Assembly (NCBI RefSeq): GCF_035510375.1
Contig: NZ_DATKHG010000027.1
Source of the DNA: Paenibacillus_I sp035510375
GTDB lineage: Bacteria; Bacillota; Bacilli; Paenibacillales; Paenibacillaceae
Reading direction: 5' to 3' (one strand)
DNA length: 64,000 nucleotides
Shown here: piece after piece, positions 39,879 through 48,241 of the stretch
How the letters are laid out: each line of letters opens with the position of its first letter
How positions within the stretch are numbered: the first letter of the stretch is position 1
Position numbers and translations under genes: made by a program
The notes under the pieces: model-generated
Told to the model about the DNA's origin: nothing
Seen by the model: the letters and a program-made list of their open reading frames with translations, nothing else
Database searches by the model: none

Positions 39879-41534
39879 ATGCTGGTCAAACCGGCTTGGT
39901 GGAAGGAATCGGTGGTTTATCAGGTATATTGGCGGAGCTTTCTTGATACGGACGGCGACGGCTACGGCGATTTGAAGGGCGTGATCCGGAAGCTCGATTA
40001 CATCAAGTCGCTCGGCGTCACGATGGTGTGGCTGAATCCGTTCAACACGTCGCCTGACAAGGACAACGGCTACGACGTGTCCGATTATTACGCGGTCATG
40101 GAGCGGGCGGGCACGATGGCGGATTTCGATAAGCTGCTGGCCGAGGTGCATGCGCGCGGCATGAAGCTGATGATGGACGTCGTGCTGAACCACACATCGG
40201 ATCAGCATCCTTGGTTCAAGGCGTCGCGTTCCTCGAAGGACGATCCGAAGCGCGATTGGTACATCTGGCGCGATCCGAAGGGCGGAGGGGCGCCGACGAA
40301 CTGGCGGTCGTATTTCAACCCCTCCTCGTGGGAGTTCGATGAACGCACGGGCCAGTATTACTTGCATTCGTTCGCGATCGAGCAGCCGGACCTGAACTGG
40401 GCCAATCCGGAGGTTCGGGAAGAGATGTACCGCATGCTGCGGTTCTGGCTGGACAAAGGGATCGACGGCCTGCGACTCGACGCGCTGGCGCTGCTGGCGA
40501 AGCCGGAACGGTTCGAGGATGCCGAGGATCCGCACGACATTTGCTATTTGACGCACAATCCGGGCTTGCACGATTATTTGCAGGAGATGAACCGGGAGGT
40601 GTTCAGCTGTTACGATATCATGACGGTCGGCGAGGTGGCGTTCGCGACGCCGGAGACCGGGCCGCTGTTCGTCGACGAGGCGCGCAAGGAGCTGAACACG
40701 TTGTTTCACTTCGAGGTGGCGGACGATATGCCGGAATGGGATATGCTTCGCTTCAAGCGCATCCAGCGTACATGGGCGGAAGCGATGCGCGGACGCGGCT
40801 TCGGCTCGCAGTTCCTGAACAACCACGACCATGCGCGCCAGGTGACCCGTTACGGCAACGACGGCGAATACCGGGTCGAGAGCGCCAAGCTGCTCGGCAC
40901 GCTCGTGCACACGCTGCCCGGCATCCCGTACATTTACCAGGGTGAAGAGATCGGGATGACCGGCGTCCGGTACGACAGCATCGGCGAGTACCAGGACATC
41001 GCGATGTTGAACCGGTACGTCGAGGAGGTCGGCAAAGGCCGCGATCCGGCGCAGGTGCTGCGTGAGCTGCAGCCGCTGAGCCGCGACAACTCACGGTCGC
41101 CGATGCAGTGGAACGGCGGGCCGCAGGCGGGCTTCACCGACGGCGAGCCGTGGATCAAGGTCAATCCGAACTACAAGCGGATCAACGTGGAGCAGGCGGA
41201 AGCGGAGCCGGCATCCGTGCTGCATTATTACCGGGAGCTGATCGCGCTTCGCAAAAAGCATCCGGTGATGGCCTACGGCGATTTCACCGACATCAGCGGA
41301 GACGATCCCCACGTGTACGCATATATGCGCAGCCATGACGGTGTGCGGTGGTTGGTGGCGCTGAACCACGACTCGAGAGCCAACCGCTTTACGGCGCCGG
41401 AAGGCGCCGCCGCCGGCAAGGGCACGCTGCGTCTCGTGCTCGGCAATTACGCCGATGCGCCGCGGGAGCGGGGCGTCGAGGGGACGTTTGCGCTGCGGCC
41501 TTACGAGGCGCTGATTTATGAGGTGTCGGGATAG
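39879..41534 (+). CDS. GH13 alpha-glucosidase / oligo-1,6-glucosidase
   Basis: A 552-residue GH13 enzyme of the oligo-1,6-glucosidase/alpha-glucosidase class. Conserved regions: MDVVLNHTSDQHPW (region I), GLRLDALALLAK with the nucleophile Asp (region II), VGEVAF with the acid/base Glu (region III) and NNHDHARQ (region IV). No signal peptide, so it acts on imported sugars in the cytoplasm. Start MLVKPAWWK follows GAGAGGGAGAG. The sequence VVYQVYWRSFLDTDGDGYGD at the N-terminus is the calcium-loop region. Confidence 0.92.
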   Translation: MLVKPAWWKESVVYQVYWRSFLDTDGDGYGDLKGVIRKLDYIKSLGVTMVWLNPFNTSPDKDNGYDVSDYYAVMERAGTMADFDKLLAEVHARGMKLMMDVVLNHTSDQHPWFKASRSSKDDPKRDWYIWRDPKGGGAPTNWRSYFNPSSWEFDERTGQYYLHSFAIEQPDLNWANPEVREEMYRMLRFWLDKGIDGLRLDALALLAKPERFEDAEDPHDICYLTHNPGLHDYLQEMNREVFSCYDIMTVGEVAFATPETGPLFVDEARKELNTLFHFEVADDMPEWDMLRFKRIQRTWAEAMRGRGFGSQFLNNHDHARQVTRYGNDGEYRVESAKLLGTLVHTLPGIPYIYQGEEIGMTGVRYDSIGEYQDIAMLNRYVEEVGKGRDPAQVLRELQPLSRDNSRSPMQWNGGPQAGFTDGEPWIKVNPNYKRINVEQAEAEPASVLHYYRELIALRKKHPVMAYGDFTDISGDDPHVYAYMRSHDGVRWLVALNHDSRANRFTAPEGAAAGKGTLRLVLGNYADAPRERGVEGTFALRPYEALIYEVSG

Positions 41535-41904
41535 GATAGGAGCGAGCGGCAATGCGAAGAGGAGGGGGCGCCAAGGGGCGGCCCTCCTTTGCGTGTATTC
41601 GCTACCGCATAATCAAGCGCCTTTTTCCGCGTGTCGTACAGCGCTCGCATTTCCTAGTCCTGACTCAACGCCGATTCCTCCCATGTTTCTTTGGAACCTT
41701 GTCCGGCCGCGCGGTTTTATCCCAATGCGTACTCAGCAGCGTCAGTCGGATGAACGGCTTCGGCTCGGTTTCCCGAAGCGCTTCGTTCAGGAAGTTCAAC
41801 AGCACCTCGTCCCTTTGACAAACGGACGGATACGTTGCAAGATGGGAACATTGGACCGGGCGCAACGGCGCGGTCAAACAAGGAAACCGCTTTGGGGGAA
41901 AAGT
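41535..41904 (-). pseudogene. Relic of an Rpn-family (PDDEXK) gene and terminator
   Basis: This 370-bp gap starts with a G/C-rich hairpin at 41555-41592 (AGGAGGGGGCGCC/GGCGGCCCTCCTTT) ending the GH13 transcript. The minus strand of 41612-41860 then preserves, in broken frames, pieces of an Rpn recombination-promoting nuclease: DEVLLNFLNEALRETEPKPF from the N-terminal catalytic domain and SQD*EMRALYDTRKKA from the C-terminal part. Middle residues have been lost. It is outside the serine-recombinase insertion but related to the two relics within it. Confidence 0.6.
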
Positions 41905-42912
41905 ATGAGAAACGCAGCTTTATGGGGAAGCACGCTGGCAGTCGGCTTTATCGGGGGATTGGCTTTTGCCCTGCTGGGCCTGCCCTTGCCGTGGATATTG
42001 GGCGCTGCGTTCAGCGTCATGCTTGTCAATACCTTGCGGCCGGGGAGGGCTGTGTGGCCGCGCTGGCTGAGCGATGCGGGCGTTGTCGTGATCGGCCTGA
42101 TGCTGGGACAGAGAATAACGCTGGATACGCTGCTTGCGATGGCGCGCGATCTTCCGGGCATGATTGCGGCGGGAGTGCTATGGATTGCGGTCTGTTACAT
42201 GATCGGAATCGGGTTCGCGAAGCTGGCGCGGCTCAGCGAGATGAACGCCGTGCTCGGCTGCGTGCCGGGAGGGCTGCCGCAGATGGTGCTTCTGGCGGAG
42301 GAGATGAAAGGGGCCGATCCGGGAACCGTCGCGCTGATGCAGACGTCCCGGCTGGTCGTCGTGCTGTACACGGTGCCTTTTCTTGCGGCCTTCTTCACGA
42401 ACGCATCCGCTGTGCCGGCGGCGGAGGCGGCTCGGGCGGCGGAGGCGGCTCGGGCGGCCGCAGCGGGAGCCGTTGCGGCGTGGCCGCCGTTGTACGGCTA
42501 TCTCATGCTGCCGCTCGTACCGTTATCCGCCTGGCTGGCCCGGCGGCTGGGGCTGCCCGCGGGGGAGTTTCTCGGTCCGATCGCGTTCGTAGGCGCCTTG
42601 TCGGCCGCCGGCGCCGTGTTCCCGGTCGTACCGGACCCGCTGATGGCTGCGGCGCAGCTTTCAATGGGCATCTACATCGGCCTGCGCATTCAACCGCGGG
42701 TCGTGTTCGCCAATCGGCGGTTCGGCCCGCTGGCATTCGCCGTCGCGGCGCTGCTCGTCGCGATTTCGATTGCGGCAGCCTGGGTGCTCTCTCTGGTGAC
42801 GGGCGATTCGGTCGTCACCTGGTTTTTTGTCGCTTGCGCCCGGCGGGCTCGGCGAGGTGGCGGTAACCGCCCTGCTGCTGCACGCAGACGTGGCGCAGGT
42901 AACCGCATACCA
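41905..42912 (+). pseudogene. AbrB-family membrane protein gene, 5' part (frameshifted and interrupted)
   Basis: The AbrB/AmoA-like family are putative membrane permeases with two duplicated halves. WGSTLAVGFIGGLAFALLGL begins the protein, the internal repeat VLGCVPGGLPQMVLL is intact, and a second repeat LAPGGLGEVAVTALLLHADV is present but out of frame. The shift is one extra T in the run at 42823-42828 (six instead of five). The 18-bp unit GCGGAGGCGGCTCGGGCG is tandemly repeated at 42421-42456, making an Ala/Arg/Glu linker. The gene breaks off at VTAY in front of the insertion; its C-terminal codons resume at 48077. Confidence 0.85.
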
Positions 42913-42958
42913 GCTGTGTCGGCTCGACAGCGACTACACATGAAGACAGAAGACTTAG

Positions 42959-44413
42959 TTAAAGCGTGAAATTATATATGATCGTAACATTGCCGTTTTG
43001 ATGAACCTCGATTCGCTTGACCAAAAGCAACACCAATTCACGATCCAACTTATCGAATGACGTCAGCTTGGCGATGTCGGGAAGCTTGATCTTCGGGTTT
43101 CGCGACAGCTTGTTCAGCCGTTGCCGCGTCTCGTACAGCTCCTTGTCCAGCCGTTCCAGCGCTTCGTGATAACGCTCCTTGTTCCATTCCCCGTCCAACC
43201 ATTTGTCCTCCGCCGCGTTTTTCCGCTGCTCCAGTTTGGCTATCCTTTTCTGCAAAGCGTCGATTTCCTGCGCTGCCCGTTGCGCCTCGTTTCTCGCCTC
43301 ATTCTGCATATCCTCCAGCAGCTTCTTACGATCGACATGCTCTCCGACGAACTTCTTAAGGTCGTCCAAAATCAGATCTTCCAGCAGCTTCTCGCGGATC
43401 GGGTGGCGGGAGCAGTGGTGTGCGCCGCGCTTCTGATACAAGCCGCAAATGTAATGCGTGTTCCCGTAATGTCGCTTGACGCAGTACAGGCCGTGACCGC
43501 AGTCAGCGCAGAAGAGCAGGTATGAAAACAAATTTGGTTTGCCCGACACTTTACGGAACGAGCGGCGATGAATCAGGTTTTGCACCGCCTGGAACTGCTC
43601 CCGCGAAATGAGCGGCGGATGGTTGTCCTTGAGAATCACATGCTCCTCTTTCGGCGTCCGTTTTCGCTTCATACTACCCAGCGCCGAGACGTGCTGCCGC
43701 TGAGCCACCAAGTTCCCGACGTACACCGCATTTTTCAAAATAAGCTGGATCGATGTTTGGTGCCAGTAGGGGGAAGCGTTTTTCCTTCCCTGAATTTGCG
43801 CGGGCGATGGTATGCCTTCGTCTGTGAGCAAATTGGCGATAGCCTGAAAGCCAAGCTTTACTTCCAGATGCAAGTCGAAAATGCGCTGAACGACGCGGGG
43901 CGTATCATCGTCGGCTGGCACAAGCGCCTTGCCGACTTTCGTGTAACCGTACGGTGCGAAGGAGCCGGTAAACTCTCCACGCTTCGCCCGAGCCCGTTCA
44001 GCCATCCGAATCCAATCGGACGTTGTTTGGCTGGACATCTGATAGACCATCGAGTACATCGCCAGCTTGCTTTGCCAGTCCGGATATTCCGTATCGATGC
44101 CCTCAGAGAGCGCCACAAAGCGCAAGCCCTTTTCCACCAATTGCGGGACAATCGTATTCAGTTCGCCGATGCTACGGCCGAAGCGGCTGAGCGACTTGAC
44201 GAGAATGACGTGAAACTTGCGCGCCATCGCGTCTTTCACAAGCCTTTGAAATTCAATCCGCTTTTTGAAGCTGGACTGCCTTTCGCTGTAGGTATCGAAC
44301 AGCACCCAGCCGTTGCGCCGGATGTAATCGTTCAATCCCTCCTCCTGATTGATGAGCGAGGAATCCTGCTCCTCGAAAACGGTCGATACGCGAACATACG
44401 TCGCTACATACAT
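42959..44413 (-). CDS. Large serine recombinase
   Basis: A 484-residue large serine recombinase. The catalytic N-terminal domain starts YVATYVRVST with the active-site serine, followed by VKSLSRFGRS. The Recombinase domain follows (LGFQAIANLLTDEGI), then a zinc ribbon (CADCGHGLYC ... CSRH) and a C-terminal coiled coil (AQRAAQEIDALQKRIAKLEQ) involved in directionality. Start MYVATYV has GGGAGGG upstream; a longer frame to 44512 exists but overlaps another small ORF. The gene lies 46 bp inside the left junction, the usual site for the integrase of its element. Confidence 0.93.
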   Translation of the reverse strand: MYVATYVRVSTVFEEQDSSLINQEEGLNDYIRRNGWVLFDTYSERQSSFKKRIEFQRLVKDAMARKFHVILVKSLSRFGRSIGELNTIVPQLVEKGLRFVALSEGIDTEYPDWQSKLAMYSMVYQMSSQTTSDWIRMAERARAKRGEFTGSFAPYGYTKVGKALVPADDDTPRVVQRIFDLHLEVKLGFQAIANLLTDEGIPSPAQIQGRKNASPYWHQTSIQLILKNAVYVGNLVAQRQHVSALGSMKRKRTPKEEHVILKDNHPPLISREQFQAVQNLIHRRSFRKVSGKPNLFSYLLFCADCGHGLYCVKRHYGNTHYICGLYQKRGAHHCSRHPIREKLLEDLILDDLKKFVGEHVDRKKLLEDMQNEARNEAQRAAQEIDALQKRIAKLEQRKNAAEDKWLDGEWNKERYHEALERLDKELYETRQRLNKLSRNPKIKLPDIAKLTSFDKLDRELVLLLVKRIEVHQNGNVTIIYNFTL

Positions 44414-44508
44414 CTCGTTCCCTCCCGTACGCTGATCGCCGGAATACCCGGCTTTTGCGAGCTTGGTTGAGGGAACTTTCAAACCATTCAGGCAGTGCCC
44501 ATTATAAC

Positions 44509-44616
44509 TCATCCCGCATCACCTTTACAGTGTTTTTGCAGCCATATCCGCAGCACGACGGAAAGATGCCATTCCCCTTCAAACCGGCGCTCCACCACAA
44601 TTTTTCTACGTTCCAT
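44509..44616 (-). CDS. 35-residue basic ORF upstream of the recombinase
   Basis: ATG at 44616 preceded by GGGGAGAA. Sequence begins MERRKIVVERRFEGEW and ends KHCKGDAG. It reads like protein (alternating charged and hydrophobic) and points the same way as the recombinase, which starts about 95 bp on. Unknown function; possibly a small recombination directionality or regulatory protein. Confidence 0.4.
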   Translation of the reverse strand: MERRKIVVERRFEGEWHLSVVLRIWLQKHCKGDAG

Positions 44617-44784
44617 GATTTCTCCCCATCCTTTATTCGAGTGATCAAAATATGACAAAACAAAAAGAAGGCCCCGCCAAGTGAGCCTTCAGAAAGAAAC
44701 AACTATCGCTGTTATTAGCCTAAACGCATCAAACATCCGCAGACGAAAAGAAAGAAGACCCGAGCACCATGCCCGGATCTTGAC

Positions 44785-45200
44785 TCAATGCCATTGTTTT
44801 TTCAATTCTTCAATCTCTGCTTCGGAAAAACCGGTTACTTCAGCAATTTCCGCAGTGCTCATGCCTTTTCGCAATAAGTTCATTGCAACTGCAGTCCTGC
44901 CTCTTTCTTCGCCCCGCGTTTCCGCATAATCCAGTGCGGATTGCTCGTCAAGCTGCGCTTTTTTGCGCATTTCGTACAGCGCCCGCATTTCCTTGTCCTG
45001 ACTCAGAAACTCCAACGTCGTCATCGCTTTCTTAAGTCCAGGCATATCCATCGCCAGTTCCTCCCATTGTTCCTTGGATGCGCCGCTGATGAAGGTCATC
45101 CACCTTGCCAAACGGTCGTCCAATTGCCCGCCTATCGCGCTGTGTGCGCCGCTGTACGGCGAAATCGAAAGCTGGGGGAGGGCATTGAGTACTCTTATCG
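44785..45200 (-). pseudogene. Rpn-family nuclease, C-terminal relic
   Basis: Only the C-terminal half survives: ARWMTFISGASKEQWEELAM, LEFLSQDKEMRALYEMRKK, and the closing helix-turn-helix AEIAEVTGFSEAEIEEL. The PDDEXK catalytic domain that should precede it is missing. The frame upstream of about 45110 is unrelated or shifted. Similar in sequence to the relic at 47490. Confidence 0.75.
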
Positions 45201-45374
45201 ACAGTAACATGGTAACAGAAAAATAGTGACATCCGCAAACTCTGACTGAAAGGTGTCGCAAGAGGAAACTGGCGCTTATATCGCTTACCCCGCATGTGGG
45301 ATATAAGTCTGGCTGGCGGCAATTCCGGCAGTTCAAACACGGCGCGCGATCTCGGCGTTTTCAGGCATTCCGAA

Positions 45375-45446
45375 TTTCTCTCAGATTTTCTCTCAGTCTT
45401 CCTCTCGAAACTTCACCGACAGTTTCACCGAAAGGTTCACCGCTTG
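45375..45446. repeat. Six 12-bp periodic units (iteron-like)
   Basis: Units begin at 45375, 45387, 45399, 45411, 45423 and 45435. TTTCTCTCAG occurs at 45375-45384 and 45387-45396; TTCACCG at 45412, 45424 and 45436. The unit pattern drifts from TTTCTCTCAG to TTTCACCG along the array. In one minus-strand frame it would read as a tetrapeptide repeat of GExx/REnL type. It lies next to the 3' end of the replication-relaxation gene. Confidence 0.55.
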
Positions 45447-46336
45447 ATAGAGGCGGGAAACGGACTTGCGCGTTTCCGTTTTCCGATCCATGAAACAGCA
45501 TGTTTTCCTCGGACAGGAGGAAGACGGGAAAATTCATCCCATGTCGCTGTTTCATCTTTCACATTCGTCCAACTGCCGTGAAGCGGTCCTCCCGCCTGAA
45601 ATTCATCATACATTATAAACCAAACGTTCGGCAGCGGCTTGCCGAGCAGCGCTCCTTCGACGAGATTTCGCCAGAGGCGGCATAGTCGCAACATGCGATG
45701 AGAATTGGCCGTCAACACCAGCACATGAATGCGCTTGACGTTTTCTTCACCCCATAGTTGATGTAGAACTTCACCGTAATCGAGAAACTGATCCTGCATC
45801 CGCCAAATGATAGATGCCGCCGTATCGACCTCCAAGTGAAACACGGTTCGTTCGCCGCCGCGCCAAATATAAGTGCCCGCTGCGCTAGGCATCAGCCTGA
45901 GCTTTCTTTTGCCTGACTTTTCATCCCATAGGGCATAACTCTCCGCTGCATTAGCAGTCCCTCGCCACTCCGCCAGACCTTCGTTTTTTTCCTCGCTGCT
46001 CCAGGCGATCAGTTGCGTAACAAATTCGTTTATATAATACGTGCGTTCCGATCCCATGATCCGATTCTTCCACAAGCGCGGTTGAAATGGCTGATCGGTG
46101 AGAAGAGCGGTTTGAAGAGCGCCTTCGAAGGTCAGCGTATACGCACGATGATTCTGACCGAGAAACCCAAGTCCAACATCGTGAACCCAGCCCTGTTTAC
46201 GCAACCGGCTGATCATGTTGTAGACGGTACGAAGGTTATAGTTGAGCAGAATCGACAATTGTTCGGCATTCATCTGAAAATACTGGTACAAGGCAATTGC
46301 AACTTCCTTTTGCGATTCCGGCAAGGGGCGGTTCAT
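45437..46336 (-). CDS. Replication-relaxation family protein
   Basis: A 299-residue protein of the Replication_Relax family, found on plasmids and integrative elements. N-terminal winged-helix domain: AIALYQYFQMNAEQLSILLN, then TVYNMISRLRKQGWV. The C-terminal alpha/beta domain contains VFHLEVDTA and VLVLTANSHRMLRLCRL. Family members help element replication or mobilisation. The last 20 residues run into a 12-bp periodic array. Starts with MNRPLPESQKEVA behind AGGAGGTT. Confidence 0.8.
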   Translation of the reverse strand: MNRPLPESQKEVAIALYQYFQMNAEQLSILLNYNLRTVYNMISRLRKQGWVHDVGLGFLGQNHRAYTLTFEGALQTALLTDQPFQPRLWKNRIMGSERTYYINEFVTQLIAWSSEEKNEGLAEWRGTANAAESYALWDEKSGKRKLRLMPSAAGTYIWRGGERTVFHLEVDTAASIIWRMQDQFLDYGEVLHQLWGEENVKRIHVLVLTANSHRMLRLCRLWRNLVEGALLGKPLPNVWFIMYDEFQAGGPLHGSWTNVKDETATWDEFSRLPPVRGKHAVSWIGKRKRASPFPASIKR

Positions 46337-46392
46337 TGCTTTAGCAACCTCCTTTCACAACAAATTGTTGGATGAGAATCTTGTTGAAAACG

Positions 46393-46425
46393 AAAAAAAA
46401 AGGCGGGAGTTCGTCCCGACCTTTC
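46393..46425 (-). terminator. Terminator of the vapBC pair
   Basis: Minus-strand GGTCGGGACGAACTCCCGCC stem with nine T afterwards. The remaining gap 46426-46596 shows nothing recognisable. Confidence 0.85.
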
Positions 46426-46596
46426 TATACAAATTCTTTGGGCTATCGCTCACAGACCGATTCGTAAGGCTTTCGACATCATTATCAGGTGAAGATTCAT
46501 TCGCATGCTATCGGTATTAACATGTTTTCCGTCTCAAGAGTCCACTCACTTCCCCACCAAAATGTAACATTTTTCTCTACTGTCTGGACTGTCGTA

Positions 46597-47025
46597 TTAG
46601 CCATTCAATTCCGTTGGATCGATAGGATTTAGACATTTCAACTGCTCTATATTCTTGAAATCATCAATATCATTAGTGATCAGCACAGCACTCTGAATCA
46701 ATGCTGTAGCGGCCACACAAGCATCTGCTAATTTCAAATTTTTATCGGTCTCTTTTTTTCTTGCTGCCCTCAGATCGGCTGCAACGCGAGAAATCTGCTC
46801 ATTCACTTCCACTATTTTGCCTATGCTAAGCAATTGATCAAACACTCGACGTTTTTCATTGTCAAGATTAGAATATGAATAGATCTCAATGTAAGTCACA
46901 GCAGAATAATACATGTCAGTTTCTTGCTGTTCAAGTAACTGAGTCAAGTATCGCACTGCACTGGGAACACCCGCAACAACATAAAGCCAGATATTTGTAT
47001 CAATGACGACTTTGTTTCTACTCAT
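46597..47025 (-). CDS. PIN-domain toxin, VapC-like
   Basis: A 142-residue PIN nuclease. Active-site acids: VIDTNIWLYV (first Asp), YIEIYSYS (Glu), KLADACVAATAL (Asp), LITNDIDDF (Asp). Such toxins cut tRNA or rRNA. It overlaps its antitoxin gene by 8 nt. AT-rich compared with the chromosome. In the element it probably stabilises inheritance. Confidence 0.88.
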   Translation of the reverse strand: MSRNKVVIDTNIWLYVVAGVPSAVRYLTQLLEQQETDMYYSAVTYIEIYSYSNLDNEKRRVFDQLLSIGKIVEVNEQISRVAADLRAARKKETDKNLKLADACVAATALIQSAVLITNDIDDFKNIEQLKCLNPIDPTELNG

Positions 47026-47272
47026 CTCGATCCTCTTCAGCCTTTCGTGAACGTAAAACTTCTCGCATGAAAGGATCTGTTAACGGGATTTTACCTGCCA
47101 CTCGTTTTATGATTTCGGTTTTATTAAGTGTCGGTAATGCAATGATGGCTTTGCCTTCAGAGAATTGAATCTCCACTTCATCATTCGTTGATGCATGTAA
47201 GCCTTCCATCAAGAAATCCCTTAATGACGTAATATCGTTTAATGGCATTTTCGTTACTTCTCCACTGTTCAT
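47018..47272 (-). CDS. Antitoxin partner of the PIN toxin
   Basis: An 84-residue protein (MNSGEVTKMPLNDITSLRDF; IIALPTLNKTEIIKRV) placed in front of and overlapping the PIN gene, the standard antitoxin-toxin order. The acidic/charged C-terminus is suited to bind the toxin. An imperfect palindrome TAGTATACACTA lies upstream at 47327-47338 and could be the operator. Family type not determined. Confidence 0.75.
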   Translation of the reverse strand: MNSGEVTKMPLNDITSLRDFLMEGLHASTNDEVEIQFSEGKAIIALPTLNKTEIIKRVAGKIPLTDPFMREVLRSRKAEEDRDE

Positions 47273-47489
47273 GTACGTTCACTTCCCTTCCTAATTGAGG
47301 GTCTCTTTATGTTGAGTCACTACGTTTAGTATACACTACAGATTATATTTTTTCATGTGGCAATCGGGGATGCTTGCTCCAGATATTTTACCTGGCAAAG
47401 TGGGTCAAAATAAATCCGGCATTGACACTTAACAAATTCATCATCCGCTTATTAAATGAAAAAAGAGCTGCGTATCATGCCCGGATCTC

Positions 47490-47880
47490 CTAATTCCGTT
47501 GCTTTTTCAATCCAGTAATTTCTGCTTCGGAAAAGCCGGTTGCTTCAGTAATTTCTTCTGTGCTCATGCTGCCTTTTCTCAGCAAGTTCATTGCTACTTC
47601 GCTCCGACCGCGTGTTTCCGCATAATCCAGCGCGGATTGCTCGTCAAGCTGCGCCGTCTTGCGCATCTCGTATAGCGCCCGCATTTCCTTGTCCTGACTC
47701 AAAAACAACGTCGTCATCGCTTTCTTATGTCCTGGCGTATCCATCGCCAATTCCTCCTATCGTACTCTTTGAAAAAAAGACATTGGCAGAAGGAACGCTA
47801 TTGCCCGCTTGTCGCGCCACGTTCGCCGCTGTGCGGTGAGATCGACGGAAGTCCCCGTCAATGAACCTGAAACGCTAACT
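47490..47880 (-). pseudogene. Second Rpn-family relic in the element
   Basis: C-terminal fragment (MAMDTPGHKKAMTTL, SQDKEMRALYEMRKTAQLDE, TEEITEATGFSEAEI) with small in-frame losses relative to the copy at 44785 (LFLSQ for LEFLSQ; RGRSE for RGEERGR). Upstream DNA to about 47880 still matches the corresponding upstream part of that copy but has no coding frame. Confidence 0.7.
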
Positions 47881-47964
47881 TTTGCCAAAATAGCGGGCAG
47901 AAGCCCCAGTGAACGGAAGTCATTGATGTCATATTAGAGCGGTGATCATCAATACAGTTTTTAT

Positions 47965-48018
47965 GAGGAAGCCGCAAACAAAAGACCGGCAGCAGGTCTA
48001 TTGCGTGCGGCTTCTCTT
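47965..48018 (+). terminator. Terminator-like hairpin near the right end of the element
   Basis: GAAGCCGCA (47968-47976) pairs with TGCGGCTTC (48006-48014), with an inner GACC/GGTC stem and TCTTT tail. No gene is seen ahead of it on the plus strand. It may protect the element from outside transcription. Confidence 0.55.
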
Positions 48019-48076
48019 TGCCCATGGTTTGAAAGTTCCCATTATCCGGTAAAATGTATTGACACTATGCACTCCA

Positions 48077-48161
48077 CATGTTCAGGCTGCTGTTCGTGCT
48101 GCTGGCGGCGCCGCCGCTGCTCCGCTTCGCGCTTGCCAAACGGATTGCGGCCAAAGGCTGA
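48077..48161 (+). pseudogene. AbrB-family gene, 3' part
   Basis: Codons for HMFRLLFVLLAAPPLLRFAL and AKRIAAKG then TGA, matching the last helix of AbrB proteins. They continue the frame broken at 42912. With the insertion removed and the extra T at 42823-42828 corrected, the gene would encode about 363 residues, the family length. Confidence 0.8.
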
Positions 48162-48241
48162 AAGGGCGGTCGGCGGAGGAGATTGCCGGACACGATGCCG
48201 GAGAATGGACAGCCGGCGGTCATTGACTGAATATGAATCGT

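Larger units (their letters stand above)
42913..48076. mobile_element. 5.16-kb serine-recombinase insertion splitting abrB
   Basis: The abrB reading frame stops at 42910-42912 (CCA) and continues at 48077 after another CCA. The two junctions share GCA-NN-CCA (GCATACCA at 42905-42912, GCACTCCA at 48069-48076). Joining them gives GCA-TAC-CAC-ATG-TTC, an unbroken AbrB C-terminus. Around the reconstructed crossover the element ends form GACAC...GTGTC, an imperfect inverted repeat (48061-48065 and 42916-42920), consistent with attP arms. Cargo, left to right on the minus strand: recombinase, 35-residue ORF, Rpn relic, replication-relaxation protein, VapBC-like pair, Rpn relic. No conjugation genes are seen. 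Confidence 0.75.

Noticed and set aside
42959..44413. Serine recombinase as transposase of an IS607-like element
   Set aside because: Protein has the full large-serine-recombinase domain order, no tnpB partner is present, and junctions show site-specific recombination in abrB.
46597..47272. PIN/antitoxin pair as part of the defence island
   Set aside because: Located inside the serine-recombinase insertion, 24 kb from the island; better explained as element stabilisation.
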